Counted from the stretch's first letter, positions 50,351 through 60,040 are shown. The stretch: DNA of 64,000 bases from Thermoflavimicrobium daqui (GCF_003313465.1 NZ_KZ845667.1:1-64000); one strand, 5' to 3'. A program made the numbers and translations. Notes: generated by a model not told the origin, from the sequence alone.

Positions 50351-50397
50351 ATGCTCAAATCTCTTACGATACAGTAGATCATAAGAGATTTGAGCAT
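50351..50397. terminator. Hairpin between O-methyltransferase and kinase genes
   Basis: A 16-bp perfect stem begins ATGCTCAAATCTCTTA at 50351 and closes at 50397 around a 15-base loop. Located 37 bases after the methyltransferase stop on the minus strand, it probably terminates that transcript. Confidence 0.6.
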
Positions 50398-50433
50398 TTC
50401 CTATACTTGAGTTTTCTTTTTTAGGTGAACGAC

Positions 50434-51465
50434 TTATTTTGCGACTGCTTCAATGATGGATACTGGAGATGATGTATGAATAACCCGTGTCATTTGGAAT
50501 CCAGCTTGTTCAAGTAACTGTTGATACTCGGCTTCAGTTCTTTCTTTTCCACCAGACATCACGATCATTTGAAGATCCATAAAAGCAGAGAATGAATGAT
50601 TATTTTTGTTAGAGAGAACATTTTCAATAATAAGTAATGTTCCATCGCCAATGACATCTCGACAATTTTGCAAAATTTGTCTAGCTTTTTCATCGTGAAA
50701 ACCGTGAATGATATGTTTGAAAATATAAACATCACCATTCTTCGGTAAGGATTCAAAGAAATTGCCAGCCACTGCATTGATCCGATCATGAAAGGGATTA
50801 TTCTTTAGATGCTCCTTTTCGACAGCTTCAATGACAAATGGTTGATCAAAAAGAACACCACGGGATGCCGGATATTTTTGTAAAATAGAGGAAAGTAAAT
50901 ATCCATGATTTCCTCCTACATCCACGATGGTTTGAAATGGAGAAAAATCATAGACTTCTAAGACATGTTGGGTAAGGAGACTAGTATGATTAAACATCGT
51001 TTGGTTAAAATATTTGGCGAATTCCGGGTTTTCTGTATGATAATCATAAAAAGACATTTTAAACTTGTGATCAAAGACCACTTCACCCTGTTTAATTCCT
51101 TCAATGAGGTCACCCCAAGCTGACCAAGCTTTGGTATCACCGACCATCAGAGCTAAGCTATGCACGGAACCTTCTACATCGGAACGTAGATAGTGGGATA
51201 AAGGAGTCAAAGAGAAAACAGTGTGATCTTCTTCTTTAAAAATACCAATGGAGGCAAGTGCTCGTAATAGACGATACAGTGTCTCAGGATGAGCATGGCA
51301 CAGCTGAGCTAATTCATCAACGCTTTTGGGACCATCCTTTAATAAATCGGCAATTCCTAATTTGGCTGCAGTAATAATCGCTTGAGACTCTTGGAATGAA
51401 AGAATAATTTGCGTTAAATGGTGTTGGTGTAGAGCTTGTTCAGGCTGTTTTTCTTGATTATTCAC
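50434..51465 (-). CDS. SAM-dependent O-methyltransferase (plant-type, winged-helix dimerization)
   Basis: The N-terminal 100 residues form a winged-helix dimerization domain (ITAAKLGIADLLKDG, LYRLLRALASIGIF). The catalytic domain has motif I VDVGGNHGYLLSSIL near 182, then the conserved FKHIIHGFHDEKA with the likely catalytic histidine, LLIIENVL and the C-terminal AGFQMTRVI. This architecture is shared by small-molecule O-methyltransferases of antibiotic, carotenoid and hydroxyindole pathways. The start is GTG 51465 after GGAAGGAG. The substrate is unknown and no biosynthetic neighbours are visible. Confidence 0.88.
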   Translation of the reverse strand: MNNQEKQPEQALHQHHLTQIILSFQESQAIITAAKLGIADLLKDGPKSVDELAQLCHAHPETLYRLLRALASIGIFKEEDHTVFSLTPLSHYLRSDVEGSVHSLALMVGDTKAWSAWGDLIEGIKQGEVVFDHKFKMSFYDYHTENPEFAKYFNQTMFNHTSLLTQHVLEVYDFSPFQTIVDVGGNHGYLLSSILQKYPASRGVLFDQPFVIEAVEKEHLKNNPFHDRINAVAGNFFESLPKNGDVYIFKHIIHGFHDEKARQILQNCRDVIGDGTLLIIENVLSNKNNHSFSAFMDLQMIVMSGGKERTEAEYQQLLEQAGFQMTRVIHTSSPVSIIEAVAK

Positions 51466-51700
51466 CAGAGTAGCTCCTTCCTTTTTATAGGGTTCTATAT
51501 TTATATACCCTAAATGGATAAGTATATATTGAAATCGTTTATCTAGAAATATAAGCGGGAATCAAGTGATTTACAAAGAACAGCAGAGAAAGAAGGTAAT
51601 GGTATGGGGATCGGACAACTTTTTTAAATGCTTGCTTTGAAGGAATTTTTACAGATGAAGAGATTGGGAGAGTTAACCATTGAACGACGAGGTGAATGAC

Positions 51701-52594
51701 TTGAAGAGTATTGTTGTCATTGGAAGTTTAAATATGGATTTAGTGACACATGTTCCTTATCTTCCGAAAGCGGGTGAAACCATCACAAGCAGTTCATTTC
51801 ATATCAATCCCGGGGGAAAAGGTGCAAATCAAGCTGTTGCTGCTGCCAAATTGGGTGCAGATGTAACAATGATTGGCAAAGTGGGTCATGATGAATACGG
51901 TCAAGCTTTACTCCATAGTTTACGGCAGGCAGGAGTAAATACAGAAGGGATTCAAAAAGCACGAACCACAGGGATGGCCTTTATTCAAGTAAGTAGTCAA
52001 GGAGAGAACCATATTGTATTAGTCCCAGGTGCTAATAGTCATATGCGTAAATCAGATATTGATCAAATGAAGCATTTGATTCAAACAAGTGATTTAATCA
52101 TCATGCAATTCGAGATTCCAATCGATGTGGTAGAGTATGTTTTGTATTTGGCTTACCAATTAAATAAAGAGGTTATTTTAAATCCAGCCCCGGCACAAAG
52201 GCTATCTAAGCAAATGTTATCCAAAGTGGATACGTTAATTTTAAATGAAACGGAATTAGAGATCTTAGGGGAAACATCAACCAACACCCAAGCAGAAATC
52301 TTAAATGCGGCTCAGAAATTGAAATCGTTTGGTGTAAAGCGGATCATTGTTACTGTAGGTGCACAAGGCTCCTATTTACTTAATCAAGATGGAGAATATC
52401 ATATTCCTGCAGTATCTGTAGAAGCTATTGATACAACCGCAGCAGGAGATGCTTATATTGCGGCGTTTGCTGTTGGGCTTTCCAAAGGATTAAGTGATCA
52501 GGAAGCTGCAAAGTTTGCAAGTAAAGTATCTGCTATTGTAGTTACACGAAAAGGAGCACAATCTTCCCTTCCGACCATTGAAGAAATACAGTAG
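51701..52594 (+). CDS. rbsK: Ribokinase (PfkB family)
   Basis: The PfkB signatures are present: VVIGSLNMDLVTHV near the N-terminus, PGGKGANQAVAAAKLGADV, ILNPAPA, LNETE, and the anion-hole DTTAAGDAYIAAFA with catalytic aspartate near 248. This pattern (GGKGANQA, DTTAAGD) is that of ribokinases. I place the start at TTG 51701 because GAGGTGA at 51689-51695 is five bases upstream; a TTG 21 bases earlier has no such site. The usual rbsDACB transporter is absent here, so ribose uptake must be encoded elsewhere or the gene has a different role. Confidence 0.88.
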   Translation: MKSIVVIGSLNMDLVTHVPYLPKAGETITSSSFHINPGGKGANQAVAAAKLGADVTMIGKVGHDEYGQALLHSLRQAGVNTEGIQKARTTGMAFIQVSSQGENHIVLVPGANSHMRKSDIDQMKHLIQTSDLIIMQFEIPIDVVEYVLYLAYQLNKEVILNPAPAQRLSKQMLSKVDTLILNETELEILGETSTNTQAEILNAAQKLKSFGVKRIIVTVGAQGSYLLNQDGEYHIPAVSVEAIDTTAAGDAYIAAFAVGLSKGLSDQEAAKFASKVSAIVVTRKGAQSSLPTIEEIQ

Positions 52595-52597
52595 TCT

Positions 52598-52652
52598 AAA
52601 ATTAGAGACGAAGTACATTCTTTTCATGAATGTACTTCGTCTCTAATTTTTA
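52598..52652 (+). terminator. Terminator of ribokinase gene with 23-bp perfect stem
   Basis: Bases 52598-52620 and 52628-52650 are perfectly complementary around a 7-base loop (TTTTCAT), ending in TTTTT. The stem is unusually long for a simple terminator. Confidence 0.85.
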
Positions 52653-52783
52653 TGGATATGCTCCTTTTTGAATGGGAAAATAAAGAAATTTTTCTTTTGA
52701 AAATGACAGTGTTTTATGATGTAAGCCTGCAAAAAATAGATTTAACAATAGGAAGTTCAAAATGGTGTAATGAGGTGATTGGC

Positions 52784-53287
52784 TTGGGGCTTACACAAGC
52801 TAAAATGGATGATATAGATACAATTATTGATCTATATCATACAATAGTTCATGTGCTACAAAAAGAAGGGAATGACCAGTGGGATAAAGATTATCTAAAT
52901 GATGATCTAATAAAAAATGATATTAAAAATGGTAAGTTATATGGGATTAAAGAGGCAGGACGATTTATTGCTGTTTTAGTCTTAACGGAAGAAAAGAAAC
53001 CACAATATGATCAAGTCAATTGGCAGTTTACGGAAGGTAAAAATCTCTACATTCATCGTGTAGCAGTTCATCCCGATTTTCAAGGAAGGGGACTTTCGAA
53101 GAAGTTATTGAATTTCGCTCAGGAATTTGCGAACGAAAATGGTTATGCAAATCTCCGGCTTGATGCATACAATAGAAACCCTGTGGCCTTAAATTTATAT
53201 CGAAGCTTTGGATTTGAGGAAAGAGAGGAAATTAGTATGCCCGGCAGGGAAGAAAAGTTTGTGTGTTTTGAAAAAAAAGTTCTATGA
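52784..53287 (+). CDS. GNAT acetyltransferase
   Basis: The protein has the GNAT core NLYIHRVAVHPDFQGRGLSKK (acetyl-CoA loop RGLSKK) and ANLRLDAYNRNPVALNLYRS with FGFEERE. I start at TTG 52784, five bases after GAGGTGAT at 52772-52779; the in-frame sequence further upstream (from about 52652) has no ribosome binding site and an unlikely composition. The 167-residue product is a normal small GNAT. It is the last gene before a terminator with a repeat-containing loop. The substrate is unknown. Confidence 0.8.
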   Translation: MGLTQAKMDDIDTIIDLYHTIVHVLQKEGNDQWDKDYLNDDLIKNDIKNGKLYGIKEAGRFIAVLVLTEEKKPQYDQVNWQFTEGKNLYIHRVAVHPDFQGRGLSKKLLNFAQEFANENGYANLRLDAYNRNPVALNLYRSFGFEEREEISMPGREEKFVCFEKKVL

Positions 53288-53313
53288 AAAAGAAATCATA
53301 TTCCTCCAGATTA

Positions 53314-53374
53314 AAGCTGAACATCCTAATTATTATCGATTAGATTAGATTAGATTAGATGTATCAGCTTTTTA
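53314..53374 (+). terminator. Terminator with a pentanucleotide microsatellite in the loop
   Basis: AAAGCTGAACATC at about 53313-53325 pairs imperfectly with GATGTATCAGCTTT at 53358-53371, then TTTTAT. The loop contains four TAGAT units at 53341-53360. Confidence 0.55.
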
Positions 53375-53522
53375 TATTGAATTTAATTGATTAGTCTGTT
53401 TTGGAAATATGTTAATTACTTATTTTAATGTAATAAACTATATAGTAAATGTATTTTAGATAGTCTATAATAGAAAAATGTTAAACAATCGATCATTTTG
53501 AAAGGGATAAGGAGATCGTCCA

Positions 53523-53894
53523 ATGATGGAAGAGTTACAGTCTTTTATTCAACAATACGAAGACGCAACGAATACTCATGATTTTAGTGAAGTAGCTAAA
53601 CTAATTAAAACGGATGCCATTTACTTTTTCTCAGATGGTACTTTTCGTGGTCTAGCAGAAATTAAAAAGGCTTTTGAGAGGAATTGGAATACCATTCAAG
53701 ATGAAGTTTACCAAATTAAAGATATTGAGTGGATATCATTTACGGAAAGATCGGCAACCTGCGTTTATCATTTTTATTGGTCAGGGTATTTTCAAGGAGA
53801 AAAAAGAACAGGAATGGGTCGAGGAACCAATGTTTTAGAAAAAATAAATGGACAGTGGTTCATCATACATGAACATTTAAGTAGTGTGAAATAA
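53523..53894 (+). CDS. SnoaL-like/NTF2-fold protein
   Basis: The 123-residue protein has the SnoaL_3/DUF4440 pattern: an N-terminal helix FIQQYEDATNTHDFSEVAKL, AIYFFSDGTFRGLAEIKKAF, and GTNVLEKINGQWFIIHEHLS. The fold is a cone-like sheet that binds small hydrophobic ligands; many members (YybH, ketosteroid isomerase-like) have no known reaction. AAGGAG precedes ATG. A broken cupin gene follows directly. Confidence 0.85.
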   Translation: MMEELQSFIQQYEDATNTHDFSEVAKLIKTDAIYFFSDGTFRGLAEIKKAFERNWNTIQDEVYQIKDIEWISFTERSATCVYHFYWSGYFQGEKRTGMGRGTNVLEKINGQWFIIHEHLSSVK

Positions 53895-53899
53895 GTAAA

Positions 53900-54108
53900 A
53901 ACCATCAATGGTATTATCATCATGACTCGGATGAAATGTTTATGGAACTTAAAGGGGATTATGGATCGATTTTGAAGATGGAAAAACTATCTCTTTAAAA
54001 TCGAATGATATTTTTACGATTCCGACAGGAGCGATCCATCGTACCTACTCTAATGTAAGAACAGTAAATTTGTGCTTTGAGCATTTAGTTGTGGAGATGA
54101 AAGAATAA
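53900..54108 (+). pseudogene. Truncated, frameshifted cupin gene
   Basis: One frame reads NHQWYYHHDSDEMFMELKGD (metal-binding histidine motif of cupins), then the frame shifts to DFEDGKTISLKSNDIFTIPT followed by GAIHRTYSNVRTVNLCFEHL and TAA. The N-terminus is missing and there is one frameshift, so it is a remnant of a small cupin such as an isomerase or sensor. Confidence 0.8.
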
Positions 54109-54162
54109 GTGATTCAAATGAGTTGGGGTATGGGACTATTTGATATATTCATTATAAAAAGG

Positions 54163-54188
54163 GGCTTGATGAGTGGATTCATCAAGCC
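54163..54188 (-). terminator. Terminator of the amine oxidase gene
   Basis: GGCTTGATGA at 54163-54172 pairs perfectly with TCATCAAGCC at 54179-54188; the minus-strand continuation is CCTTTTTAT. Confidence 0.8.
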
Positions 54189-54207
54189 GACAAATGGTTC
54201 GGAATAG

Positions 54208-55677
54208 TTAGATGGTACGCTGATTGATTTCATAAGCAGCGCGTATGCCCGATTCAATAGCTCCTTGTATCCAGCCATGTGTCAAAGATGTATGTTCACC
54301 TGCAAAGTGAAGACGTCCTTCGGGTTTGAGAATGTGCGGATATAGAACGGTTTCTTGTGTGGGCTTGAACATAGCGATAGCACCAGCAGTATATGGATAT
54401 TTCAGCCAACTATGCATCGTTCCAGTAACAAATTCCTTAAAAATCTGCTTACCATGAATCTTGGCCAATTGAGCTAGATTCTTAAGCACTGCCTCTTTTT
54501 TAGAAAATCTCTCCCAGATTAAGGCATCATCTTCTAACGTATAGCTTCCTAATACCACACCATTTGCTTTTCCAAAGCCATGACTTGGATAATAAGCAAA
54601 TCGCATAGGTAAATCCGTGACTGATTTTCCTCCAAACATGCCTTCTTTTTCCCAAAATCGATTTTTAAATTGAATGCCTATCTTCGTACCAGCTAAATAG
54701 TGAAGCTCACGAATCGCTTTTCTCTTCTGATGAGAAATGGAATGAAAGGGCTCTAATTTAATAAACCGAAGGACAGAAAAAGGAAGGGTCATGATTGCTA
54801 AATCTCCCTTTATCTGTAGCGGCTTAGATGTTTTAGTATGAGTGGCATGGACTGTTATACTATTTGGATGTTGTACGACTCTTACTACTTTCTGATTAAA
54901 TAAGATCTCATTTTTTAACTGTGGAAGAAAGGATTTCGGTAGTCGGTCTAATCCACCCGTAATTTCATAAAATCGTATAAACGGATTTATGGAGATTAGG
55001 AATCCCCTTAAAATTTCTGTAAAAGCTAACTCAGGATAGCCTTCTATATCTGTTAGCACTTTGATCATTTCGATGGCACCTGAGGATAAGGATGGACCAA
55101 TAGGGTTAAACCGTAAAAATATATCCATCGAGTATTTATCAAATGCTCGTATGATCTGGTTTAAGTCATTTCGAGGATGTTGACGGATTTGCTTAAAAAT
55201 GGGTTGTAAAGCTAAACGAACGAGTTCTTCCGCTGTTTTCCCTTTTTCTCTTCGAGTAACGGGATATCTTAAAATATCTGGATTTTTTTCGTAAACCTTC
55301 TGACGTGTATTGATTCCATTGACATAAATCAAGTCATTTGGTGTTGTATTAATAAATCGATTGAGAGGTAAATTAAATTTTTTTATATATTCTAATGTTA
55401 AAAAATGAATATTGGGAATACGCATAGCACCTGCTTCTAGATATTCTCCTTGAGTAAATGGAGATCGCAAGGTAAAGATACGCCCTCCAACTCTCTCAGA
55501 TGCCTCTAATATCCTTACATGATGTCCGGTTTTTTTTAATAAGGAAGCTGCTACCAATCCTGACATACCAGCTCCTATAATCATAATTTTTTTAGGTGTC
55601 TTCGTTTTTTTGAGCCCACTTCGAATGATCGAAATCATCTGACTTGGAGTTAAACGGGATCGACTTTGAATAGACAT
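54208..55677 (-). CDS. Flavin-containing amine oxidase (L-amino acid oxidase-like)
   Basis: The 489-residue protein has the FAD-binding IMIIGAGMSGLVAASLLKKTG near 31 with the downstream VRILEASERVGGRI, a GAMRIP segment, and the C-terminal FAGEHTSLTHGWIQGAIESG. This is the GMC-unrelated amine oxidase family, closest in pattern to bacterial and snake-venom L-amino acid oxidases (EAGAMRIP, FAGEHT). It would deaminate an amine or amino acid producing peroxide and ammonia. No secretion signal is clear, so it is probably cytoplasmic. AAAGGAG precedes the ATG. It is transcribed alone with its own terminator. Confidence 0.88.
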   Translation of the reverse strand: MSIQSRSRLTPSQMISIIRSGLKKTKTPKKIMIIGAGMSGLVAASLLKKTGHHVRILEASERVGGRIFTLRSPFTQGEYLEAGAMRIPNIHFLTLEYIKKFNLPLNRFINTTPNDLIYVNGINTRQKVYEKNPDILRYPVTRREKGKTAEELVRLALQPIFKQIRQHPRNDLNQIIRAFDKYSMDIFLRFNPIGPSLSSGAIEMIKVLTDIEGYPELAFTEILRGFLISINPFIRFYEITGGLDRLPKSFLPQLKNEILFNQKVVRVVQHPNSITVHATHTKTSKPLQIKGDLAIMTLPFSVLRFIKLEPFHSISHQKRKAIRELHYLAGTKIGIQFKNRFWEKEGMFGGKSVTDLPMRFAYYPSHGFGKANGVVLGSYTLEDDALIWERFSKKEAVLKNLAQLAKIHGKQIFKEFVTGTMHSWLKYPYTAGAIAMFKPTQETVLYPHILKPEGRLHFAGEHTSLTHGWIQGAIESGIRAAYEINQRTI

Positions 55678-55813
55678 GGTGATTCTCCTTTATAAAATAG
55701 AATATTGGTAATATGTTATTCATTTCAAAATCTATCGGTATGTGATCAATAGCCTTGTTTTAGTAGGTGTTTTTATAGTATTTTCATCTAATGAAACATT
55801 AGGGGTGGTCAAA

Positions 55814-56599
55814 ATGATGATCGATTTTCATACAAAGAATCGCTTTTCTTACTCTTCTAGAAATGTGGATATGAATTGGATTCAGTTTATGCAAAACTTA
55901 ATGACCTTTACTGGAAAAAAGATTGTAGATATCGGTTGTGGAGAAGGAATTTATAGTAAAGCTTTTATCGAACTGGGAGCCGAAAAAGTAGTAGGTGTGG
56001 ACTTTTCGAAGGAGATGATAGCTGCAGCTAAAACTCAAAATGGAGATTCCAAAATTACATATTTTTTAAGAGATGCTTCAGCTACGGGATTAAACGATTC
56101 ATGCTATGATGTTGTCTTCTCGAGAGCCGTAATTCACCATTTAGAAGATATGACTCCTTTTCTTAGAGAATCTTCTCGAATATTAGAGACTCGAGGAACG
56201 ATTATTATTCAAGATCGGACTCCTGAAGACTGTCTCCTTGATGCAAGTGCAGAACATTTATTTGGTTATTTATTCGAAATATTCCCTCGTTTGAGGGAAT
56301 TAGAAATCAAACGGAGACCTAATCGGGATCAAGTAGTTAAAAGTTTGCAGGAACAAGGGTTTCATTTAGTTCGAATTTTTCCACTATGGGAGGTGAGAAA
56401 GAGATATTCAAACTTCCAAGAGTTATCAATAGATATTTTCAGTCGATCAGGACATTCGATTTTGCATGCGTTGACTGATCAAGATTTAGAAGACTTTGTC
56501 CATTATTTGAAAGGAAAAGTATTACTTCATGATCCTATTATCGAAAAGGATCGCTGGACAATTTGGGTAGGGTATAAGGGGGATCTCCCAAGATCCTAG
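55814..56599 (+). CDS. SAM-dependent methyltransferase (class I)
   Basis: Motif I VDIGCGEGIYSKAFIELGAE near 50 is followed by the acidic VVGVDFSKEMI, DASATGLND and VFSRAVIHHLEDM, the classical Methyltransf_11/25 pattern. I place the start at ATG 55814, five bases after AGGGGTGGT; the longer upstream frame has no ribosome binding site. The C-terminal 100 residues may form a lid or accessory domain. The acceptor is unknown. It is divergent from the amine oxidase gene with a short shared promoter region. Confidence 0.82.
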   Translation: MMIDFHTKNRFSYSSRNVDMNWIQFMQNLMTFTGKKIVDIGCGEGIYSKAFIELGAEKVVGVDFSKEMIAAAKTQNGDSKITYFLRDASATGLNDSCYDVVFSRAVIHHLEDMTPFLRESSRILETRGTIIIQDRTPEDCLLDASAEHLFGYLFEIFPRLRELEIKRRPNRDQVVKSLQEQGFHLVRIFPLWEVRKRYSNFQELSIDIFSRSGHSILHALTDQDLEDFVHYLKGKVLLHDPIIEKDRWTIWVGYKGDLPRS

Positions 56600-56820
56600 C
56601 TTAACCTAGTCTCATCTTATTAAAAATACAAAATTACCGTACCAAAAGTCATGATTAAATGGAATAAGGAAGCTTTGATATTGGGACACTTTTAGAGACT
56701 GTTTCATGCAGATAAATTCGTTTTGAAGTGAGATATTTTAAATCGTTCTAAAAACACTCGTTTTCGGTACTATTAATGGATACTACATTGGATATATATG
56801 TTAATTATAGAGGAGCGATT

Positions 56821-56847
56821 GTGAAGAAATGTAACAGGGCAAGTTAG
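56821..56847 (+). other. Eight-codon frame with good ribosome binding site before a terminator
   Basis: AGAGGAG followed after 6 bases by GTG AAG AAA TGT AAC AGG GCA AGT TAG (MKKCNRAS). A strong terminator begins ten bases later. It could be a leader peptide or the truncated start of a deleted gene, for example a lipoprotein. Confidence 0.35.
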
Positions 56848-56856
56848 TTGAACAAT

Positions 56857-56896
56857 AAAGATAAAAAGCATTCAATATTGAATGCTTTTTATCTTT
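56857..56896. terminator. Strong bidirectional-type terminator
   Basis: AAAGATAAAAAGCATTC at 56857-56873 pairs perfectly with its complement at 56880-56896 around a 6-base loop. Confidence 0.8.
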
Positions 56897-57192
56897 ATCA
56901 TAATTTGGGATTTTACTAGAGTGTGTTAATATGTGGTCTAATACTTTTTTAGTAAATGGGCATAAAGTAATTTAAGTATTAGCCCCCCTAAACAAACGGT
57001 TAATGGGGCCATTTAAAATCATTGTCATTATCAAAAATACGAGGTAATTGAATGTTTTCAAAAAAATATATTTCACTTTACTCAAGTTCTTTATCATTAT
57101 TTTCTTGTTGCATTTGCAACAAAAATGGTATACATTAAATTTAACTTAACTTTAGTGCATTTACAATAAAAATTTGCAATAAGGAGTTAATT

Positions 57193-57820
<628 letters not shown>

Positions 57821-57843
57821 TTTTTTTTGAAAGGTGGATTATT

Positions 57844-58467
57844 ATGTATATTCCAAAGTATTTTAAGGTCACAGATGTTGATGAAATTTGGGATTTTGTT
57901 CAAAAAAACTCTTTTGGCACGATTGTCACAACAGAACAAGGAAAACCAATTGCCACTCATTTGCCTTTGGGGTTAAATAAAAAAGGTGATGATTACTATA
58001 TTACTGGGCATATAGCTTATGGAAATCCTCAGTGGAGAACATTTGAAACCTGTGAAGATGTGCTTGTTATGTTTCAGGGACCGAACGCTTACATTTCTTC
58101 TTCTTGGTATGGGCATGAAGAAGTTCCAACATGGAATTATCAAGCCGTCCATGTATATGGTAAAGCAAGCATTTTAGAGAAAGATGAATTAATAGAAGAA
58201 TTAACAATAATGCTGGAAAAGTATGAAGAAAATCGTGAAAATCCTGTTTTATGGGATAAACTTTCTCCTCATCTCTTAGAAAGTGAACTGAAAGGTATAG
58301 TTGGATTTAAAATTAAGGTGAGAGAAATTCAGGCTGCATATAAATTAAGTCAGAATCGAAATGAAACGGATTATATTAATATCATTGATAAATTACAAAA
58401 TGAAGGAAATATAAATTCGAAACAAATGGCAGAAACGATGGAAAAGAGATTAAAAAATCACAAATAA
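57844..58467 (+). CDS. paiB: Transcriptional regulator/flavin-fold protein PaiB
   Basis: The 207-residue protein matches PaiB along its length: MYIPKYFKVTDVDEIWDFVQ, TTEQGKPIATHLPLG, YGNPQWRTFE and AYISSSWYGHEEVPTWNYQA. PaiB has a split-barrel FMN-binding-like fold and in B. subtilis represses sporulation and protease genes; its DNA-binding mode is unclear. It forms a two-gene unit with paiA. Confidence 0.92.
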   Translation: MYIPKYFKVTDVDEIWDFVQKNSFGTIVTTEQGKPIATHLPLGLNKKGDDYYITGHIAYGNPQWRTFETCEDVLVMFQGPNAYISSSWYGHEEVPTWNYQAVHVYGKASILEKDELIEELTIMLEKYEENRENPVLWDKLSPHLLESELKGIVGFKIKVREIQAAYKLSQNRNETDYINIIDKLQNEGNINSKQMAETMEKRLKNHK

Positions 58468-58551
58468 GCTCTCTGTTATTCAACCCTCAGATACAAATTA
58501 AAGAATGAAAAAAAATCGAATCCTTTACGGGAATGATTTCGCTGGTGATAG

Positions 58552-58770
58552 CATGAGTTTATATGGTTTAATTTAAAAAACAAGTTTGTTATACAAACTA
58601 ATTATGAGACAAGCTTTTTATATCCCATCCATTCCCTATTTGACCACTCCACACAGCTGAAGGCGCAGGATCGCAATCTGTACAACGATTGTCTTTCATC
58701 CCACTACCCTACCGTGCGCTTTCAGCGAACAATGACTGTAAAACCTTCTGACATAATCGATCAAAAATGA
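58552..58770 (+). pseudogene. Unidentified open stretch, possible gene remnant
   Basis: A 72-codon frame with no usable start ends LKAQDRNLYNDCLSSHYPTV then RFQRTMTVKPSDIIDQK and TGA. Its central part is noticeably less AT-rich than the flanks. I do not recognise it. The rest of the gap 58468-58960 shows nothing beyond a short inverted repeat AGTTTGT/ACAAACT at 58583-58599. Confidence 0.3.
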
Positions 58771-58960
58771 ATGGTATATCCAATAGATACAAAATAGTGC
58801 TTATTTAATCTAAAATAGGTTGAATAATTTAGCTCAAAGCTTAAAATCCTCAAGAAAGATGAAATTATAATCAAGGAAGGAATGATGATCGAAGAATAAA
58901 TAACGAATAATTATAATGTTTTTATTAAACGTACTCTATTTTTATTTGGATGAAAATATA

Positions 58961-58988
58961 TTGACAGCTGGTAATAAAGTGCTATAAT
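58961..58988 (+). promoter_or_regulatory. Promoter of the yclNOPQ operon
   Basis: TTGACA at 58961-58966 and TATAAT at 58983-58988 with a 16-base spacer, both perfect hexamers. Confidence 0.8.
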
Positions 58989-59007
58989 TCCAGTTAGAAC
59001 AGTTAAT

Positions 59008-59028
59008 TGATAATGAATATCATTATTG
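59008..59028 (+). promoter_or_regulatory. Fur box
   Basis: GATAATGAATATCATTATT at 59009-59027 matches the 19-base Fur consensus (GATAATGATAATCATTATC) at 16 positions and is nearly palindromic. It lies 20 bases past the -10 element, where Fur would block transcription when iron is plentiful. Confidence 0.88.
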
Positions 59029-59086
59029 TTTTTTAGATGCTGCTTAAATAATGATCCTCTATATAATAGAAGCGGAAGGAAGGGTT

Positions 59087-60040
59087 ATGAAAAAAAGATA
59101 TCTATTTACTGCACTTATTATCTTATCATTTGCTTCTATTTTTATTGGTGTTAAGGATATTACACCTTTAGATCTATTAGCATTAAATAATGATCAAACG
59201 CAAATTTTATTAACTAGTAGGATTCCTCGGCTCATTAGTATTATTATTGCAGGTTTTAGTATCAGTATATGTGGCCTAATTATGCAGCAGTTAAGTAGAA
59301 ACAAGTTTGTATCACCAACTACAGCTGGAACAATGGATTCTGCTAGGTTAGGAGTTTTATTCTCCATCATGATTTTTTCATCAGCAACTCCTTTGCAAAA
59401 GATGATGATTGCATTTATTTGCGCATTGCTTGGAACATTTATCTTTATGAATATTCTCGAGAAAATCAAATTTAAAGATACAATCTTTATACCACTGGTA
59501 GGATTGATGTTCGGGAACATAATCAGTTCGATAGCCACTTTTTTTGCATATAAGTATGATTTGATTCAAAATATGTCCTCTTGGTTACAAGGTGACTTTT
59601 CCATGATTATGAAAGGCCGATATGAGCTGATGTACATAAGCATTCCAGCAGTGATCATCGCTTATCTATTTGCCAGTAAATTTACGATTGCTGGCATGGG
59701 AGAGGAATTTTCAAAGAGCTTAGGGCTTAATTACAAACAAGTGGTTAATATTGGGCTGGTCATTGTTGCTCTAGTAACATCATCAGTCGTACTTACAGTA
59801 GGAATGATCCCTTTCTTAGGTCTGATTATCCCTAATATTGTCAGTATTTATCAAGGAGATCATCTTAAAAAGAACCTTCCTCATACCGCATTATTAGGAG
59901 CAGTATTTGTATTAGCTTGTGATATCCTAGGGCGCCTGATCATTTATCCGTATGAGCTTTCCATCAGTCTTACAGTTGGAGTTATCGGAAGTGGTATCTT
60001 TGTTTATTTACTTATGAGGAGAAAGTCTTATGGGTTATAA
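59087..60040 (+). CDS. yclN: Petrobactin-type ferric siderophore ABC permease
   Basis: This FecCD-family permease has SRIPRLISIIIAGFSISICG near residue 43, NKFVSPTTAGTMDSARLG, and the coupling-region GMIPFLGLIIPNIVSIYQGD. The pattern and length (317) match B. subtilis YclN of the petrobactin importer YclNOPQ. I place the start at ATG 59087 after GGAAGG; an upstream ATG at 59051 would add an implausible extension. A Fur box precedes the gene. The paired permease starts within its last 11 bases. Confidence 0.88.
   Translation: MKKRYLFTALIILSFASIFIGVKDITPLDLLALNNDQTQILLTSRIPRLISIIIAGFSISICGLIMQQLSRNKFVSPTTAGTMDSARLGVLFSIMIFSSATPLQKMMIAFICALLGTFIFMNILEKIKFKDTIFIPLVGLMFGNIISSIATFFAYKYDLIQNMSSWLQGDFSMIMKGRYELMYISIPAVIIAYLFASKFTIAGMGEEFSKSLGLNYKQVVNIGLVIVALVTSSVVLTVGMIPFLGLIIPNIVSIYQGDHLKKNLPHTALLGAVFVLACDILGRLIIYPYELSISLTVGVIGSGIFVYLLMRRKSYGL

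Noticed and set aside
51603-51700. 24-codon frame ending inside the ribokinase leader
   Set aside because: No ribosome binding site and no recognisable sequence; probably chance.
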